Of a DNA stretch of 64,000 bases, positions 55,491-64,000 are shown piece by piece. This DNA comes from Fluviispira vulneris (GTDB lineage: Bacteria; Bdellovibrionota_B; Oligoflexia; Silvanigrellales; Silvanigrellaceae), in assembly GCF_014281055.1 (NCBI RefSeq), contig NZ_JACRSE010000003.1, positions 496,001 to 560,000 of the forward strand. The letters run 5' to 3'. Both the position numbers and the translations under genes were made by a program. Numbering within the stretch: position 1 is the stretch's first letter; each line of letters starts with the position of its first letter. The notes under the pieces were generated by a model that searched no databases, had not been told where the DNA came from, and saw nothing but the letters and a program-made list of their open reading frames with translations.

Positions 55491-56030
55491 ATGTATAATT
55501 CCAGGCTTGTTATTGTAGATAATATTGGAAATAACACCTCTTCTATCGTAGAAGATAAAAATATAAATCCCATAATTGAATTACCAGATGGACATAAAAT
55601 AACTCAATTGTGGTATAATGAAAAAACTCCCAATGAACCTAATGGGGAGCAAGATAAATTAGAGCAGTTTAATTTTAATATTAAGCCCGGTGCAGTCCAA
55701 TTTATTAAAACAATATTCCCTCCATTTTCTGAGATTGAGGTCTTTGCAAAAGAAAATTCGTGTACGATTGACGCTAATACATATGGATTACATAGTACCA
55801 CAACAATTGATTTTGCTGTTGTTGTTAAAGGACAAATGCAACTAACTACAGAGAATGGAATAGTAAAATTAAATGAAGGAGATTGTTTAGTACAAAAGGC
55901 AACTGTCCATGGGTGGATAAATATTAGTTCTGAACCAGCAGTTATGGTGTTTGTTATGCTTGGAGCACATGTTCCAAAATCTTTTAAGATTAAATCATTT
56001 CAAGATCCTATTTCAGGAAGAGAATTATAA
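55491..56030 (+). CDS. Cupin-domain protein
   Basis: 179 residues. A single cupin-2 barrel covers about residues 75-160, with the pattern HSTTTIDFAVVVKGQMQLTT and GDCLVQKATVHGWINIS that gives two metal-binding histidines and a glutamate/aspartate region. Cupins may be metal enzymes or ligand sensors; the activity is unknown. AAGGA lies before the ATG. The gene is 51 bases upstream of the alpha-oxoamine synthase gene and probably co-transcribed. Confidence 0.85.
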   Translation: MYNSRLVIVDNIGNNTSSIVEDKNINPIIELPDGHKITQLWYNEKTPNEPNGEQDKLEQFNFNIKPGAVQFIKTIFPPFSEIEVFAKENSCTIDANTYGLHSTTTIDFAVVVKGQMQLTTENGIVKLNEGDCLVQKATVHGWINISSEPAVMVFVMLGAHVPKSFKIKSFQDPISGREL

Positions 56031-56081
56031 AATTCATATTCTTTCGTTTGAGAAAATAATAATAAATAAAAGGATGTTAAT

Positions 56082-57332
56082 ATGAAAATAAAATCAAATG
56101 AAGATAATTGGCAAAAGAAAAAAATATTAAATGCAAAAAATCATCAAGTAAAAGCTTTTAAGTATATTAATGACTCAGTGGTTATAAAAAGAGAAAGAGG
56201 AAGAATAATACATTTAGAAAGTCGAGAAAAGCTTATTGATTTTGCCTCATGCTCCTATCTTGGTTTAGATTTAGATGAAAGAGTGATTGAAGCATCACAA
56301 CATGAATTAGAGAATTTTGGAGTAAATTTTGCAATAGCGAGAACAAGATTGCGAGTAAAAAGTTTTGTTATCCTAGAAGACTTATTACAAAAAATATTTT
56401 GCGATTCATTTGTTACCTTGTTTTCTTCTTTGCACTTGACCCATCTTGGATTTATTCCTTTATTGTCTTCAGGTGAAATGCCAAGCTTTCCTGTGAAAAA
56501 AAATGGTGTTTATTTTATAGTTGATAAAACTGCGCATGCTTCAATTCAGATCAATAGAGGACTTATGGAGCAATTTGGGATTGTGCTAGTTGTCGACTTT
56601 CAAAATGATAAAGAATTGTCTAATGCATTTGCTTTTGCATATAAGAATGAAATGACACCGATTTCATTATCAGATAGCGTTGGTTCTATGGGTGGAATTG
56701 TCCCACTTACACATCTTTTTAATCTTGCAGAAGAATATAATGGCTATGTCTATCTAGATGATGCTCATGGTACATCAATCTACGGGAAAAATGGCTGTGG
56801 TTTTGTTCTTGATTATTTAAACAATAAATTTCCTAGAAGACTTATTTTATGCTCTTCACTGTCAAAAGGTTTTGGTGCCAATGCGGCAGCTCTTTTGCTT
56901 CCAACCAGCGCAGATAAAGAAACAGTTAAGCAGTTTTGTACACCTTATCTTTTTAGCAATCCTCCTGCTCTCTCGATAGTTAATGCTGCTATTAAATCTG
57001 CAGAAATACACCTTTCTGATGAATTAACGGAACTACAAAATAAACTTTGGGAAAATGTCAGTTACTTTGATGCTTTAGTGGAAGAAAACTGTGTCATCAA
57101 TAGAAAGCTAAAGATTCCGATTCGTGGATTATTAATAGGGGATGAAGAAAAAGCAATTCAATGTGCAGAAATCTTGAGGAAAAACGGATTTTTTGTTTTA
57201 ACTGCAATGTATCCTACTGTCGCTAAAGGAAGAAGCATGCTTAGATTTGCTTTTGCTGCTGATCATAAAAAGGAACATATTTTTAAGTTTTGCAGTATTA
57301 TTAATGAGTTTAAATTAAATACTCAGCTATGA
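56082..57332 (+). CDS. Alpha-oxoamine synthase (BioF/CqsA-like PLP enzyme)
   Basis: 416 residues of the family that includes AONS (BioF), KBL, serine palmitoyltransferase and the autoinducer synthases CqsA/LqsA. Seen: DFASCSYLGLDLDERV (substrate loop), KTAHASIQIN (PLP-stacking histidine), YLDDAHGTS, and SSLSKGFGANAA with the PLP lysine. It condenses an acyl thioester with an amino acid, releasing CO2. No biotin genes are near, so biotin synthesis is unlikely. The next gene may be a small-molecule receptor, which makes a CqsA-like signal synthase a reasonable guess. AAAGGA precedes the ATG. Confidence 0.82.
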   Translation: MKIKSNEDNWQKKKILNAKNHQVKAFKYINDSVVIKRERGRIIHLESREKLIDFASCSYLGLDLDERVIEASQHELENFGVNFAIARTRLRVKSFVILEDLLQKIFCDSFVTLFSSLHLTHLGFIPLLSSGEMPSFPVKKNGVYFIVDKTAHASIQINRGLMEQFGIVLVVDFQNDKELSNAFAFAYKNEMTPISLSDSVGSMGGIVPLTHLFNLAEEYNGYVYLDDAHGTSIYGKNGCGFVLDYLNNKFPRRLILCSSLSKGFGANAAALLLPTSADKETVKQFCTPYLFSNPPALSIVNAAIKSAEIHLSDELTELQNKLWENVSYFDALVEENCVINRKLKIPIRGLLIGDEEKAIQCAEILRKNGFFVLTAMYPTVAKGRSMLRFAFAADHKKEHIFKFCSIINEFKLNTQL

Positions 57333-57529
57333 TCCAAAATTGAAAGATTATAAGTCTCTAATTAAAATAAGTAATTAGTTTATTAAAAATAAAATTTAAT
57401 ATGCTTGATAGAAAACTATAAGCGATTTATAAATATGTTTAATTCTGTCTCAATATTTTATAATTTTTGAGAAGAATAGCACTAGAAAGCACCTTATTAG
57501 GTTTCTATTTTGTATATTTTGGAATTATT

Positions 57530-58090
57530 ATGGATTTTAGAGACAGTATATATTTATTGAAAAAAGACTATGTTAACCAAAATATCAACGAAATCATATT
57601 CAGAAACAAGGCTTATGATTATTTTTGTTACATTGATCCAAATATAGTCAATTTGAAGACGGGAATTCATATTAATCTCGGAATAGATAATCTTGGTTTA
57701 TCTGAATATTATATTGAAAAAAATTATCTAAAAAGAGATCCTTTTTTGCATCAATTCAAAAATCTCCGTATGCAAACTTACCATTATAAAGAACTGGAAT
57801 TGAGTCAGATAAAGATGCCAGAGACTTCTGAGCGAGTGGGTGTTATTTTAAATAGAGATAGAAGCACACTCTTTAATGTTAATAGTGGTATGTATCGAAC
57901 GATACAACTAACGAATACTTATTGCTTTATTTGCTTATATGGAAGAGAAAAAAAGGACTTTCTCTTTGAAGTTGATCTAAACTCCAGTACGCGGCAAGGC
58001 CGTTGGTTTTGGAAATTTGAACAGGAAATGATTGAATGTATGAAGAAATATTTAAATGAGTTTAAGCTTCCAAGTATGAAGAGAAGTTAA
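57530..58090 (+). CDS. Possible LuxR-type ligand-binding protein without DNA-binding domain
   Basis: About 186 residues. The segment SEYYIEKNYLKRDPFLHQF (about residues 60-78) resembles the conserved Y...DP block of LuxR-type autoinducer-binding domains, and the predicted alpha/beta order fits. No C-terminal LuxR helix-turn-helix is present; the protein ends after a helix. The upstream frame is open to a TTG at 57467, but the ATG at 57530 with a GGA before it is preferred. It follows the alpha-oxoamine synthase gene by about 200 bases. The family call is uncertain. Confidence 0.4.
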   Translation: MDFRDSIYLLKKDYVNQNINEIIFRNKAYDYFCYIDPNIVNLKTGIHINLGIDNLGLSEYYIEKNYLKRDPFLHQFKNLRMQTYHYKELELSQIKMPETSERVGVILNRDRSTLFNVNSGMYRTIQLTNTYCFICLYGREKKDFLFEVDLNSSTRQGRWFWKFEQEMIECMKKYLNEFKLPSMKRS

Positions 58091-58108
58091 AGACTTCTCT
58101 TCATACTT
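58072..58108. terminator. Bidirectional terminator between LuxR-like gene and topB
   Basis: Perfect 16-bp arms (AAGTATGAAGAGAAGT and its complement) with a TAAAG loop. It covers the end of the plus-strand gene and the end of topB, two convergent genes. The right side runs into T-rich sequence. Confidence 0.75.
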
Positions 58109-60861
58109 TATATTTCAGATTCAGTTAAGCTTTCTGTTTTCTTTGACTTTTTTACTACTTTAGCCTTAGTTGTAGCTTTTTTTGCTTCTTTTTTAGGCTT
58201 GCTTTCAGTTGTATCTTCTCCAAGCAAGGCTTTACGTGAGACAAATTTAAATTCGAAATTTCCATTTTCTTTTAAATGCAAGGCAGCTGCAAATGGGCGT
58301 CCTTTTTTAGATTTAAAATCAGCAATGGGTGGTGTAGAACCAGTGAGAATAAAAGATTTATAATCGTCTAAACTCATTTCTCGCCCGCATAAAATTCGAG
58401 GCATTCTTGAAATAAGGCGTTTGACTTTTTTGGGTTTTGTTACCTTTTTCTTTTTTTCTGAATCTTCGCCAGATGCTTTTTTCGATTTTCTCTTTGGTTT
58501 AGAGGCTTCTTCTTTAGTTTCAGTGGGAAGATTACCGAATTCACAGAGATAAGCCATTTCTGTTACTTTAACAGTGCCAGGCATTTTTAAGAAAGTTTCA
58601 CTCAGAAGCTCTTCATGAAGAACGACAGCATCGTATCCTGTAGCGGATTCCTTAGCTTCGCCTTGCTCAGTACAAAAAATAATTCCTTTTTGCGGAGATA
58701 TAGTTAAGTATTCATCATAATGTGACGTGCCAGTTGAGTTGCTAAATTCAAAGGGGCCTACAACTTGTTTTTGTAGCACTTCTTCCACGATACTGCGGTC
58801 AATATAGCGCTGGTTTTTTTCTTTCCAAATAATGAAACTGCATTGATCAGCAGTGACTTCTTTGCTGTTTCCAGCACGGCTGCATTTATAACCCCAAAAT
58901 CCTTCATTGACTTTACCAATTTTGCAAACAGGACATGAGCCGAGTGGTGGATCATTTTTATAAATAGCATCGTACTCAAATGTTCTAGCTTTATCTACAA
59001 TTGTCGAAGTAAAATCGAACATATTTTGCATGAATTCAGAACGTTTTTCTTGTCCCTTTTCCATTTTACGCAGGCCGGCTTCAATTTCTCCAGTGAGATC
59101 AACTTTCGAGAGAATATCAATAGGTATACGACTCAATACGTCAACCAAACGGATGCCTTTTGATGTTGCTCTCAATGCTTTGCCATAACGGCTGACATAT
59201 TCTTTTGATATTAGATTTTCTATAATATCTGCTCGAGTTGCTGGGGTACCGATACCTTTGTCTTTTAAAACTTCAGCAATCTCTTCATCAACTACTGATT
59301 TACCACAGTGTTCCATTAAAGATAAAAGCTTGGCTTCGGTATAACGAGGAGGAGGTTTGGTCGCATTTTGGATTGGATTAACTCCTTCCGTTTGCACAGG
59401 CGTCTGCGCCTCTGGATTTTTCTCATTTAATTTAGGAAGTTTACTTTCTTCCTCACTATCAAGACCATAGACTTCGCGCCAGCCTGGTTCTTGTAAATCT
59501 TGCACGCGCGTGCGAAAGTTTTGCTCGCCTACAACCGTTATTCGCTCAACTTTTGCCCATATAGCATGCGGCATAAATGCAGCAATAAAACGCTTCAAAA
59601 CGAGATCAAAAATACGGGCATCATCACCATCAAGTTTTTCAGATGGAAATTGTCCTGTTGGAATAATAGCAAAGTGGTCTGAGACATGTTTATTATTAAA
59701 AACTCTGTCCTTATTTAACAGACCAAGCTTTAATATTTTTTGGCAGGCTTTTGAATATTCAGTTGGAATAGCTGAAAACTCTTTTAGAATATTCTTAACA
59801 TTTTCAACATAATCTTCGGGTAAATAGCGTGAGTCCGTACGTGGATACGTTAAAAGTTTATGTTTTTCATACAATCTTTGCGCTGCTTGGAGTGTTCTTG
59901 AAGCAGGCATGCCAAATTTTCTATTGGCCTCTCTTTGCAAGAGAGTCAGATCGAAGAGCTGGGGAGCAATTTCTTTCGATTCTTTTCGAGTTTCACTTGC
60001 TTTAGCTTGGGATTTATTGTCATTAAAATTTTTTAAAATTTCATCTAGTTTTTGTTGAGAAAAAATTCTGTCTTCTTTTTCACGCGAAACAATAGATTCG
60101 TCATCTTCGGCTGCTTGAGGTTTTTTAAACTTAGGATCGAACCAAAGTCCTGAGTACTCATGGGTCGTTGTGGAAAAACGGCCTTCAAGATTAAAAAAGG
60201 GTTCTGGTCGGTGCTTTAAATAATCAAGTTCTCTTTTGGCAATAAGTGCTAAAGTTGGTGTCTGCACTCTACCGACTGACCAAACACCTTTTGTATTACG
60301 GGTTTTAAGTCTTTTCGTCACAGCTCGGGTTGCATTCATACCTATGAGCCAGTCACTCTCCGCTCTGCAGCGTGCGGCATCACCTAAGTTGTCATAATCA
60401 TGGCCAGATTTTAGAGTCTGGAACTCTTTACGAATGGCTTCTGGAGTCATACTCTGTAACCAGATACGCTTAAAAGTTTTGTTTATTCCACAATAGTCAT
60501 AAATTTCACGAAAAATAAGTTCACCTTCACGTCCTGCATCGCATGCATTTATAATTCCGGTGACGTCAGATTTTTTAGCTAGACTCTTTATATGATTTAA
60601 ACGTTCAGTTTGACCTTTTTTAGGTTTGTATTGAAATTCTTGCGGGAGAATTGGGAGATCTTGTAAGAGCCATCTTTTGTATTTGGGATCGAGTTCTTCT
60701 GGTTCGAGTAGCTCAAGCAGATGGCCGACAGCCCATGTGATGTAGTATTTTGGAGACTCATAGTGGTCGCCTTTTTTTTCAAATCCACCGAGTGCTTTTG
60801 CTAAATCACCAGCGACGGATGGTTTTTCTGTAACGACGAGCCACTTTGAAGCTTTATCCAT
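58108..60861 (-). CDS. topB: DNA topoisomerase III-like type IA topoisomerase
   Basis: 917 residues. Toprim domain at the start (LVVTEKPSVAGDLAKALGG; INACDAGREGELIFREI with the metal-binding acidic residues), then the type IA core with the catalytic tyrosine in LTYPRTDSRYLP (about 345). A zinc-ribbon-like segment CPVCKIGKVNEGF lies at about 640, and topoisomerase C-terminal repeats are followed by a lysine-rich tail (KKATTKAKVVKKSKK). It relaxes negatively supercoiled DNA and decatenates. Length and order fit TopB rather than TopA. Probably monocistronic. Confidence 0.92.
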   Translation of the reverse strand: MDKASKWLVVTEKPSVAGDLAKALGGFEKKGDHYESPKYYITWAVGHLLELLEPEELDPKYKRWLLQDLPILPQEFQYKPKKGQTERLNHIKSLAKKSDVTGIINACDAGREGELIFREIYDYCGINKTFKRIWLQSMTPEAIRKEFQTLKSGHDYDNLGDAARCRAESDWLIGMNATRAVTKRLKTRNTKGVWSVGRVQTPTLALIAKRELDYLKHRPEPFFNLEGRFSTTTHEYSGLWFDPKFKKPQAAEDDESIVSREKEDRIFSQQKLDEILKNFNDNKSQAKASETRKESKEIAPQLFDLTLLQREANRKFGMPASRTLQAAQRLYEKHKLLTYPRTDSRYLPEDYVENVKNILKEFSAIPTEYSKACQKILKLGLLNKDRVFNNKHVSDHFAIIPTGQFPSEKLDGDDARIFDLVLKRFIAAFMPHAIWAKVERITVVGEQNFRTRVQDLQEPGWREVYGLDSEEESKLPKLNEKNPEAQTPVQTEGVNPIQNATKPPPRYTEAKLLSLMEHCGKSVVDEEIAEVLKDKGIGTPATRADIIENLISKEYVSRYGKALRATSKGIRLVDVLSRIPIDILSKVDLTGEIEAGLRKMEKGQEKRSEFMQNMFDFTSTIVDKARTFEYDAIYKNDPPLGSCPVCKIGKVNEGFWGYKCSRAGNSKEVTADQCSFIIWKEKNQRYIDRSIVEEVLQKQVVGPFEFSNSTGTSHYDEYLTISPQKGIIFCTEQGEAKESATGYDAVVLHEELLSETFLKMPGTVKVTEMAYLCEFGNLPTETKEEASKPKRKSKKASGEDSEKKKKVTKPKKVKRLISRMPRILCGREMSLDDYKSFILTGSTPPIADFKSKKGRPFAAALHLKENGNFEFKFVSRKALLGEDTTESKPKKEAKKATTKAKVVKKSKKTESLTESEI

Positions 60862-60889
60862 ATCTCACCTTGTATCTGTGAATCATTCT

Positions 60890-61495
60890 TTAATGATGAT
60901 TCATTTCCTGTAGAATGTTATGCCCCAAATCAACAGCTTCTGAAGAAGAAGATTTTGTTAAAGTGAGTGCAGTTGAAATCAATGCAGCTTTATAATCTGA
61001 AGTTGGTACTGAAAGTAAAACCCAGATAACATAATATTTTTCTAGTCCATTTTCCGTATCCTTTTGGCGATACTCCCAATATATAGCCTTTGGCAAGGAA
61101 GGTTTAAAGTTTAATTTAAACCTATTCTTGCTGACAGCCTCAGAAAGCTCATTGACGAGTGAGTTTCTCTCTTTATTGGAAATATTGGAAGAGGCTGGAA
61201 GAGAGTTCAGTAAAGTTTTTTGGATTTTTTCCATTACTAAAAATGTTATTTGTGATTGGGCTGCAGCTTGTATCTGTTTAATTCCCAAATTTAGATTGAA
61301 TACATCATTTTTTTTATATGTAAATAGAACAGTTTCATTGTCAGTGAGCGGCTCGTTTGTATTCACCCAACTGGGAGTTTGCTGCTCGCTTTTCTCAAGA
61401 GTAATTTCTTTATTTGTTAAAGATACGCATGCATTGATTGCTAAAATAAAAACAATAAAAATCGTTTTGAAAGGCAAAGAATTTATTTTTTTCAT
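60890..61495 (-). CDS. Lipoprotein, LPP20-like
   Basis: About 201 residues. A lipoprotein signal ends at the lipobox AINAC (about residue 21). The mature part begins with a PSWVN motif, as in LPP20/LpoB-like lipoproteins, followed by an alpha/beta region. The frame opens at 61519 but TAGGAGT lies 5 bases before the ATG at 61495, which also gives a normal signal peptide. It lies just upstream of topB. Function unknown. Confidence 0.72.
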   Translation of the reverse strand: MKKINSLPFKTIFIVFILAINACVSLTNKEITLEKSEQQTPSWVNTNEPLTDNETVLFTYKKNDVFNLNLGIKQIQAAAQSQITFLVMEKIQKTLLNSLPASSNISNKERNSLVNELSEAVSKNRFKLNFKPSLPKAIYWEYRQKDTENGLEKYYVIWVLLSVPTSDYKAALISTALTLTKSSSSEAVDLGHNILQEMNHH

Positions 61496-61552
61496 AACGA
61501 CTCCTATGGTTATTTGCACTTTATATAGGCAAATATTTATCGTTATTGTACT

Positions 61553-62353
61553 TTAAGCAAATCTTTTGGTGAGTTCAAGTATATCTGAGCAATTTATGGG
61601 CATTTTTTGCAGGTCGACAGGAAATGCAATGCTGCTTCCCCTTTGTAGATCTTTGCTTTCACTCCAACTCTGAATGGCGAATCCTGCTTCTGGCATAATG
61701 ACATGAAAGGGAGCAACATCCCAAATTTCAACTTTAGGATCGATAAAGGCACGCACGGAACCCTTTAACAACATATAATAGCCAAGAGCATCGGGATACG
61801 TTCTCGTTTTTTTCTGAGGTCCATATAAGGTTTGTAATATTTCACCCTTCTGCTCAATGTAAAAGCGATAGGGATCGGCTGTTGCAACAATCTCTATATT
61901 TGGATTTCCGACGAGGGGTGGCTTAATATATTTTTCACCATTAATAAAAGCACCCTGCCCCTTAAGTGCACTCATTGTAATACCCATTGCAGGTAAGCAA
62001 GCAAAACCTATAATCGGAGTTTTACCCTTTAATACAGCGATAAGAGAAGAATAAAACGGGATATTGTGTACAAAGCTAAATGTTCCATCTATAGGATCTA
62101 GGATCCAAGTATAGGCATCTTCATCTTTCCCGAGTTCCCCCCCTTCTTCTTCACCAAAAATAAAATGAGTTGGATGATTTTTCAGGATAATTTTTCTTAA
62201 TTCTTTTTCTATTTGTTGATCCGCTGAAGTCACCCAAGATTTGTCATTCTTTAAACTTTGTGGATCAATGCCATGTTTGAAATTCAAACTCATTTTTGTT
62301 GCGATTTCAGAACATAGCTGAGCTGTATTAAAGATCTTTTCGAGTGATTCCAT
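61553..62353 (-). CDS. Inositol monophosphatase-family phosphatase
   Basis: About 266 residues with the family's metal-binding motifs intact: FGEEEGGELG, WILDPIDGTFSFVHNIPF (DPIDGT), and WDVAPFHVIMPEAG. Members dephosphorylate inositol phosphate, histidinol phosphate, PAP or fructose-1,6-bisphosphate; the LDPIDGTFSFVH segment is compatible with HisN-type enzymes but not decisive. The frame is open to 62416, overlapping the divergent gene. AAAGGA before the ATG at 62353 sets the start. Confidence 0.87.
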   Translation of the reverse strand: MESLEKIFNTAQLCSEIATKMSLNFKHGIDPQSLKNDKSWVTSADQQIEKELRKIILKNHPTHFIFGEEEGGELGKDEDAYTWILDPIDGTFSFVHNIPFYSSLIAVLKGKTPIIGFACLPAMGITMSALKGQGAFINGEKYIKPPLVGNPNIEIVATADPYRFYIEQKGEILQTLYGPQKKTRTYPDALGYYMLLKGSVRAFIDPKVEIWDVAPFHVIMPEAGFAIQSWSESKDLQRGSSIAFPVDLQKMPINCSDILELTKRFA

Positions 62354-62453
62354 ATTAAAAATCCTTTCAATTGTATTGCTCAACATCTTTGCGAGTATTA
62401 GTGTATCCTCGCACAAAACGCAAAATTGCGTTGCAATGGAGGAAGGGTATTCA

Positions 62454-62993
62454 ATGTCAAATGAGCTTTTACACGAAGGATTAAGTTTTCTCCAAACAAA
62501 TAGAGCTTTTTTAGGAAGAGAGTTTTTAACTTGGTTATGGTTTAAGAGTGAAACACAAAATCATAAAATAATGCTTAAGAATTATGAAAATTATCATCTA
62601 TTTATTGATGATAAGTTAGTTTTAAGCAGTTCAAGCGGTTCTGTCAGAGAAAATAGTTTAAAAGGAGGAACTCCTGCTTATGCTTATGAAGCAGGGAGTG
62701 CATTGGGTTCTGGAAAACTTGTGCATGAAGCAAAATTTATTTTACAAGATTCTGAAAAACAATGGTGCTTTTCTATTTTAGGGGAAGATCTTTCATTGCG
62801 GGCTATTCGACTACCAGCTGTTTCGGAAGCTGATTCAAGAGCTCATATATCTCAAAGAATTATCTATATGCAATTGTTAACAGATTTAATCGATGAGCTT
62901 TATAAAGAGTACATAAAGCTCCGTCTATCTAATCAATTTCAAGAAGAATTATCTAGTATAAGAGATTGGATCGACAATAAGATCTCGATTTAA
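62454..62993 (+). CDS. Conserved hypothetical protein (RdgC-like segment)
   Basis: About 179 residues. The block TNRAFLGREFLTWLWFKSE at about 15-33 recalls a segment found in RdgC C-terminal domains and in small hypothetical proteins of delta-proteobacteria. The rest matches that type of domain (GAxLGSGKLVHEAKF-like AGSALGSGKLVHEAKFIL; then a helical C-terminus). GGAGGAAGGG lies before the ATG at 62454. It is divergent from the phosphatase gene. Role unknown; recombination-associated function would be a guess. Confidence 0.6.
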   Translation: MSNELLHEGLSFLQTNRAFLGREFLTWLWFKSETQNHKIMLKNYENYHLFIDDKLVLSSSSGSVRENSLKGGTPAYAYEAGSALGSGKLVHEAKFILQDSEKQWCFSILGEDLSLRAIRLPAVSEADSRAHISQRIIYMQLLTDLIDELYKEYIKLRLSNQFQEELSSIRDWIDNKISI

Positions 62994-63013
62994 TAAATTT
63001 GTGTGGTTATGAT

Positions 63014-63688
63014 ATGTTGATGAATTCAATAATTAAGGGTTTTATAAATTTAATTTTTTTAATTTTTTTTTCTATATCATGTAGTAAAAAATCTGGTAAA
63101 AATATCTTATCGCGAAATGAAAATGGTTATGAAATTCCCAAAGATATTTTAATTCACAATGAAAAACCGAGTACTGGTCTCCCACATTATTTTAAAATGG
63201 CTACCTTTGAATACTTTTGGGATGAAGGAAAATTGAAATACTCGAATGAAATGAAGACGAACGGGATTTCAAGAAATGAAAATCTACATGTTTTTAATGA
63301 AGAGTATCCTGGAATTCCAATAAAAATAGATTCTCCTGATAATGTACCTAATACAGAATATAAAATTACATTCAAAACTGATTTTAATATCACATCGTGC
63401 AGAGGTCTATATTTTAAATTAAGTAAAAATAAAGATTTTATTTTAGTTAACAGCTTTAGTATGTTGCCAAGAGAGTCGTGTGTTGTCCTTATTTCTGTTT
63501 CTACACCTGACAAATTAAATAAAATAAGTAGAAATCTCACAATCACTTGGAACAAAAATTATTCATATTGGTGTGAGAATAATGCAGGTTTTAATTATGA
63601 ATTAGATAGATATCTTGGCCGAGATTTTTGCACAATAAATAAGAATAAAAATAATAATTCATTACAAAATAGTAAGTGCTATTTTTAA
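63014..63688 (+). CDS. Hypothetical lipoprotein
   Basis: About 224 residues. The hydrophobic segment LIFLIFFSISC ends in a lipobox-like FSISC, so export as a lipoprotein is likely. The mature part is beta-rich and has a few cysteines. No family recognised. Starts at 63014 and 63020 are both possible; no good ribosome binding site separates them. It follows the previous gene by ~20 bases and ends at a strong terminator. Confidence 0.68.
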   Translation: MLMNSIIKGFINLIFLIFFSISCSKKSGKNILSRNENGYEIPKDILIHNEKPSTGLPHYFKMATFEYFWDEGKLKYSNEMKTNGISRNENLHVFNEEYPGIPIKIDSPDNVPNTEYKITFKTDFNITSCRGLYFKLSKNKDFILVNSFSMLPRESCVVLISVSTPDKLNKISRNLTITWNKNYSYWCENNAGFNYELDRYLGRDFCTINKNKNNNSLQNSKCYF

Positions 63689-63693
63689 AATAA

Positions 63694-63727
63694 AAAAAAG
63701 GTCAGAGTGAAAACTCTGACCTTTTTT
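63694..63727. terminator. Strong bidirectional terminator
   Basis: A stem AAAAAAGGTCAGAGT / ACTCTGACCTTTTTT closes on a GAAA tetraloop. A and T runs on the two sides let it work for both convergent genes (the lipoprotein gene on the plus strand, the Ala/Pro-rich lipoprotein on the minus strand). Confidence 0.93.
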
Positions 63728-63739
63728 AATAATTACTTA

Positions 63740-64000
63740 TTATTTAGTAGCTGGTTCAGCAGCAGGCGCAGCAGCTGTTGCTTCTGGTGTTGCAGCAGGA
63801 GCTTGAGCAGTTGCGTCAGCAGCAGGTGCAGCGGCAGATGCTTCTGGTGTTGCAGCAGGTGCAGAGGCATCAGCTGTAGGAGTTTGAGCTGTAGCATCGG
63901 CAGCAGGAGCTTGAGCTGTAGCATCGGCAGCAGGAGCTTCCGATTTTGAGCCGCAAGTACTTGTACAGCTAGAAAGTAAAAGAGCAGAAAGAGCAACGAG
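63740..64000 (-). CDS. Ala/Pro-rich repetitive lipoprotein, 5' end outside window
   Basis: 86 codons of an open minus-strand frame run in from the window edge. They begin in a signal peptide (LVALSALLLSSC) with a lipobox ending SSC, then a linker of near-repeats APAADATAQ and APAATPEA up to the stop TAA at 63740-63742. The start codon lies outside. The composition suggests an unstructured surface or periplasmic spacer. A plus-strand Ser/Cys-rich frame and a shifted Leu-rich minus-strand frame over the same bases are artefacts of this repeat. Confidence 0.8.
   Translation of the reverse strand, partial: LVALSALLLSSCTSTCGSKSEAPAADATAQAPAADATAQTPTADASAPAATPEASAAAPAADATAQAPAATPEATAAAPAAEPATK

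Noticed and set aside
63707-63949. Plus-strand Ser/Cys-rich frame that might look like a small cysteine-rich peptide
   Set aside because: It is the complement of the Ala/Pro repeat lipoprotein; composition is imposed by GCT/GCA codons on the other strand and there is no ribosome binding site.
1-64000. CRISPR array, rRNA operon, prophage
   Set aside because: No regularly spaced repeats with spacers, no rRNA sequence and no phage structural genes were seen.

Overview
The window is AT-rich and densely packed DNA from a Gram-negative bacterium. Outer-membrane biogenesis genes (TamB/TamA-like), many lipoproteins, a methylcitrate cycle and a long TPR-protein operon point to the Bdellovibrionota/Oligoflexia, perhaps a Silvanigrella-like lineage. 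That placement is inferred from gene content and composition; no marker gene fixes it.

Layout. 1-8.3 kb: 3' part of tamB, a large Omp85 protein and a dihydrouridine synthase. 8.4-15.8 kb: four translationally coupled genes for exported and TPR proteins ending in a TPR lipoprotein. 16 kb: a small RRM RNA-binding protein with a clear terminator. 16.4-40.7 kb: a hybrid NRPS-PKS gene cluster. 40.7-46.2 kb: a lipoprotein, tcdA, and a ParA operon whose second gene resembles Borrelia-type plasmid partition proteins; the area carries a repeated palindrome, TGATGTG-N4-CACATCA. 46.2-48.6 kb: DUF423 protein and an APC permease. 48.7-52.6 kb: the methylcitrate cycle, prpD-prpB facing away from prpC, with a cobalamin riboswitch in the prpC leader. 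52.6-55.3 kb: a macro-domain-like protein, a small membrane protein, the remnant of a universal stress protein, tRNA-Met and an IS3-family element. 55.5-58.1 kb: cupin, alpha-oxoamine synthase and a possible LuxR-type ligand-binding protein. 58.1-64 kb: topB, lipoproteins, an inositol monophosphatase-family enzyme and hypothetical genes.

The biosynthetic cluster is the main accessory island. One minus-strand operon (40675 to 20407) encodes NRPS1 (C-A-PCP), a PKS (KS-AT-KR-ACP) and NRPS2 (C-A-PCP-C-A-PCP, with a GNAT-like domain inserted in the last A domain). It continues with a cysteine-synthase-like PLP enzyme, an ATP-grasp/argininosuccinate-lyase fusion, a methyltransferase and an unknown protein. 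Next to it lie a MATE exporter, an MbtH protein and a membrane-anchored penicillin-acylase-type hydrolase. I infer a small acylated peptide-polyketide made from three amino acids and one malonate unit. It may be built as an N-acyl precursor, exported by the MATE pump and trimmed outside the cytoplasm. There is no thioesterase and no phosphopantetheinyl transferase in the window.

The second notable system is the prp locus: the leader of prpC carries a cobalamin riboswitch core, a possible loop-loop contact and a hairpin that can cover the prpC ribosome binding site. This suggests that B12 represses the methylcitrate route of propionyl-CoA disposal, in favour of B12-dependent methylmalonyl-CoA mutase.
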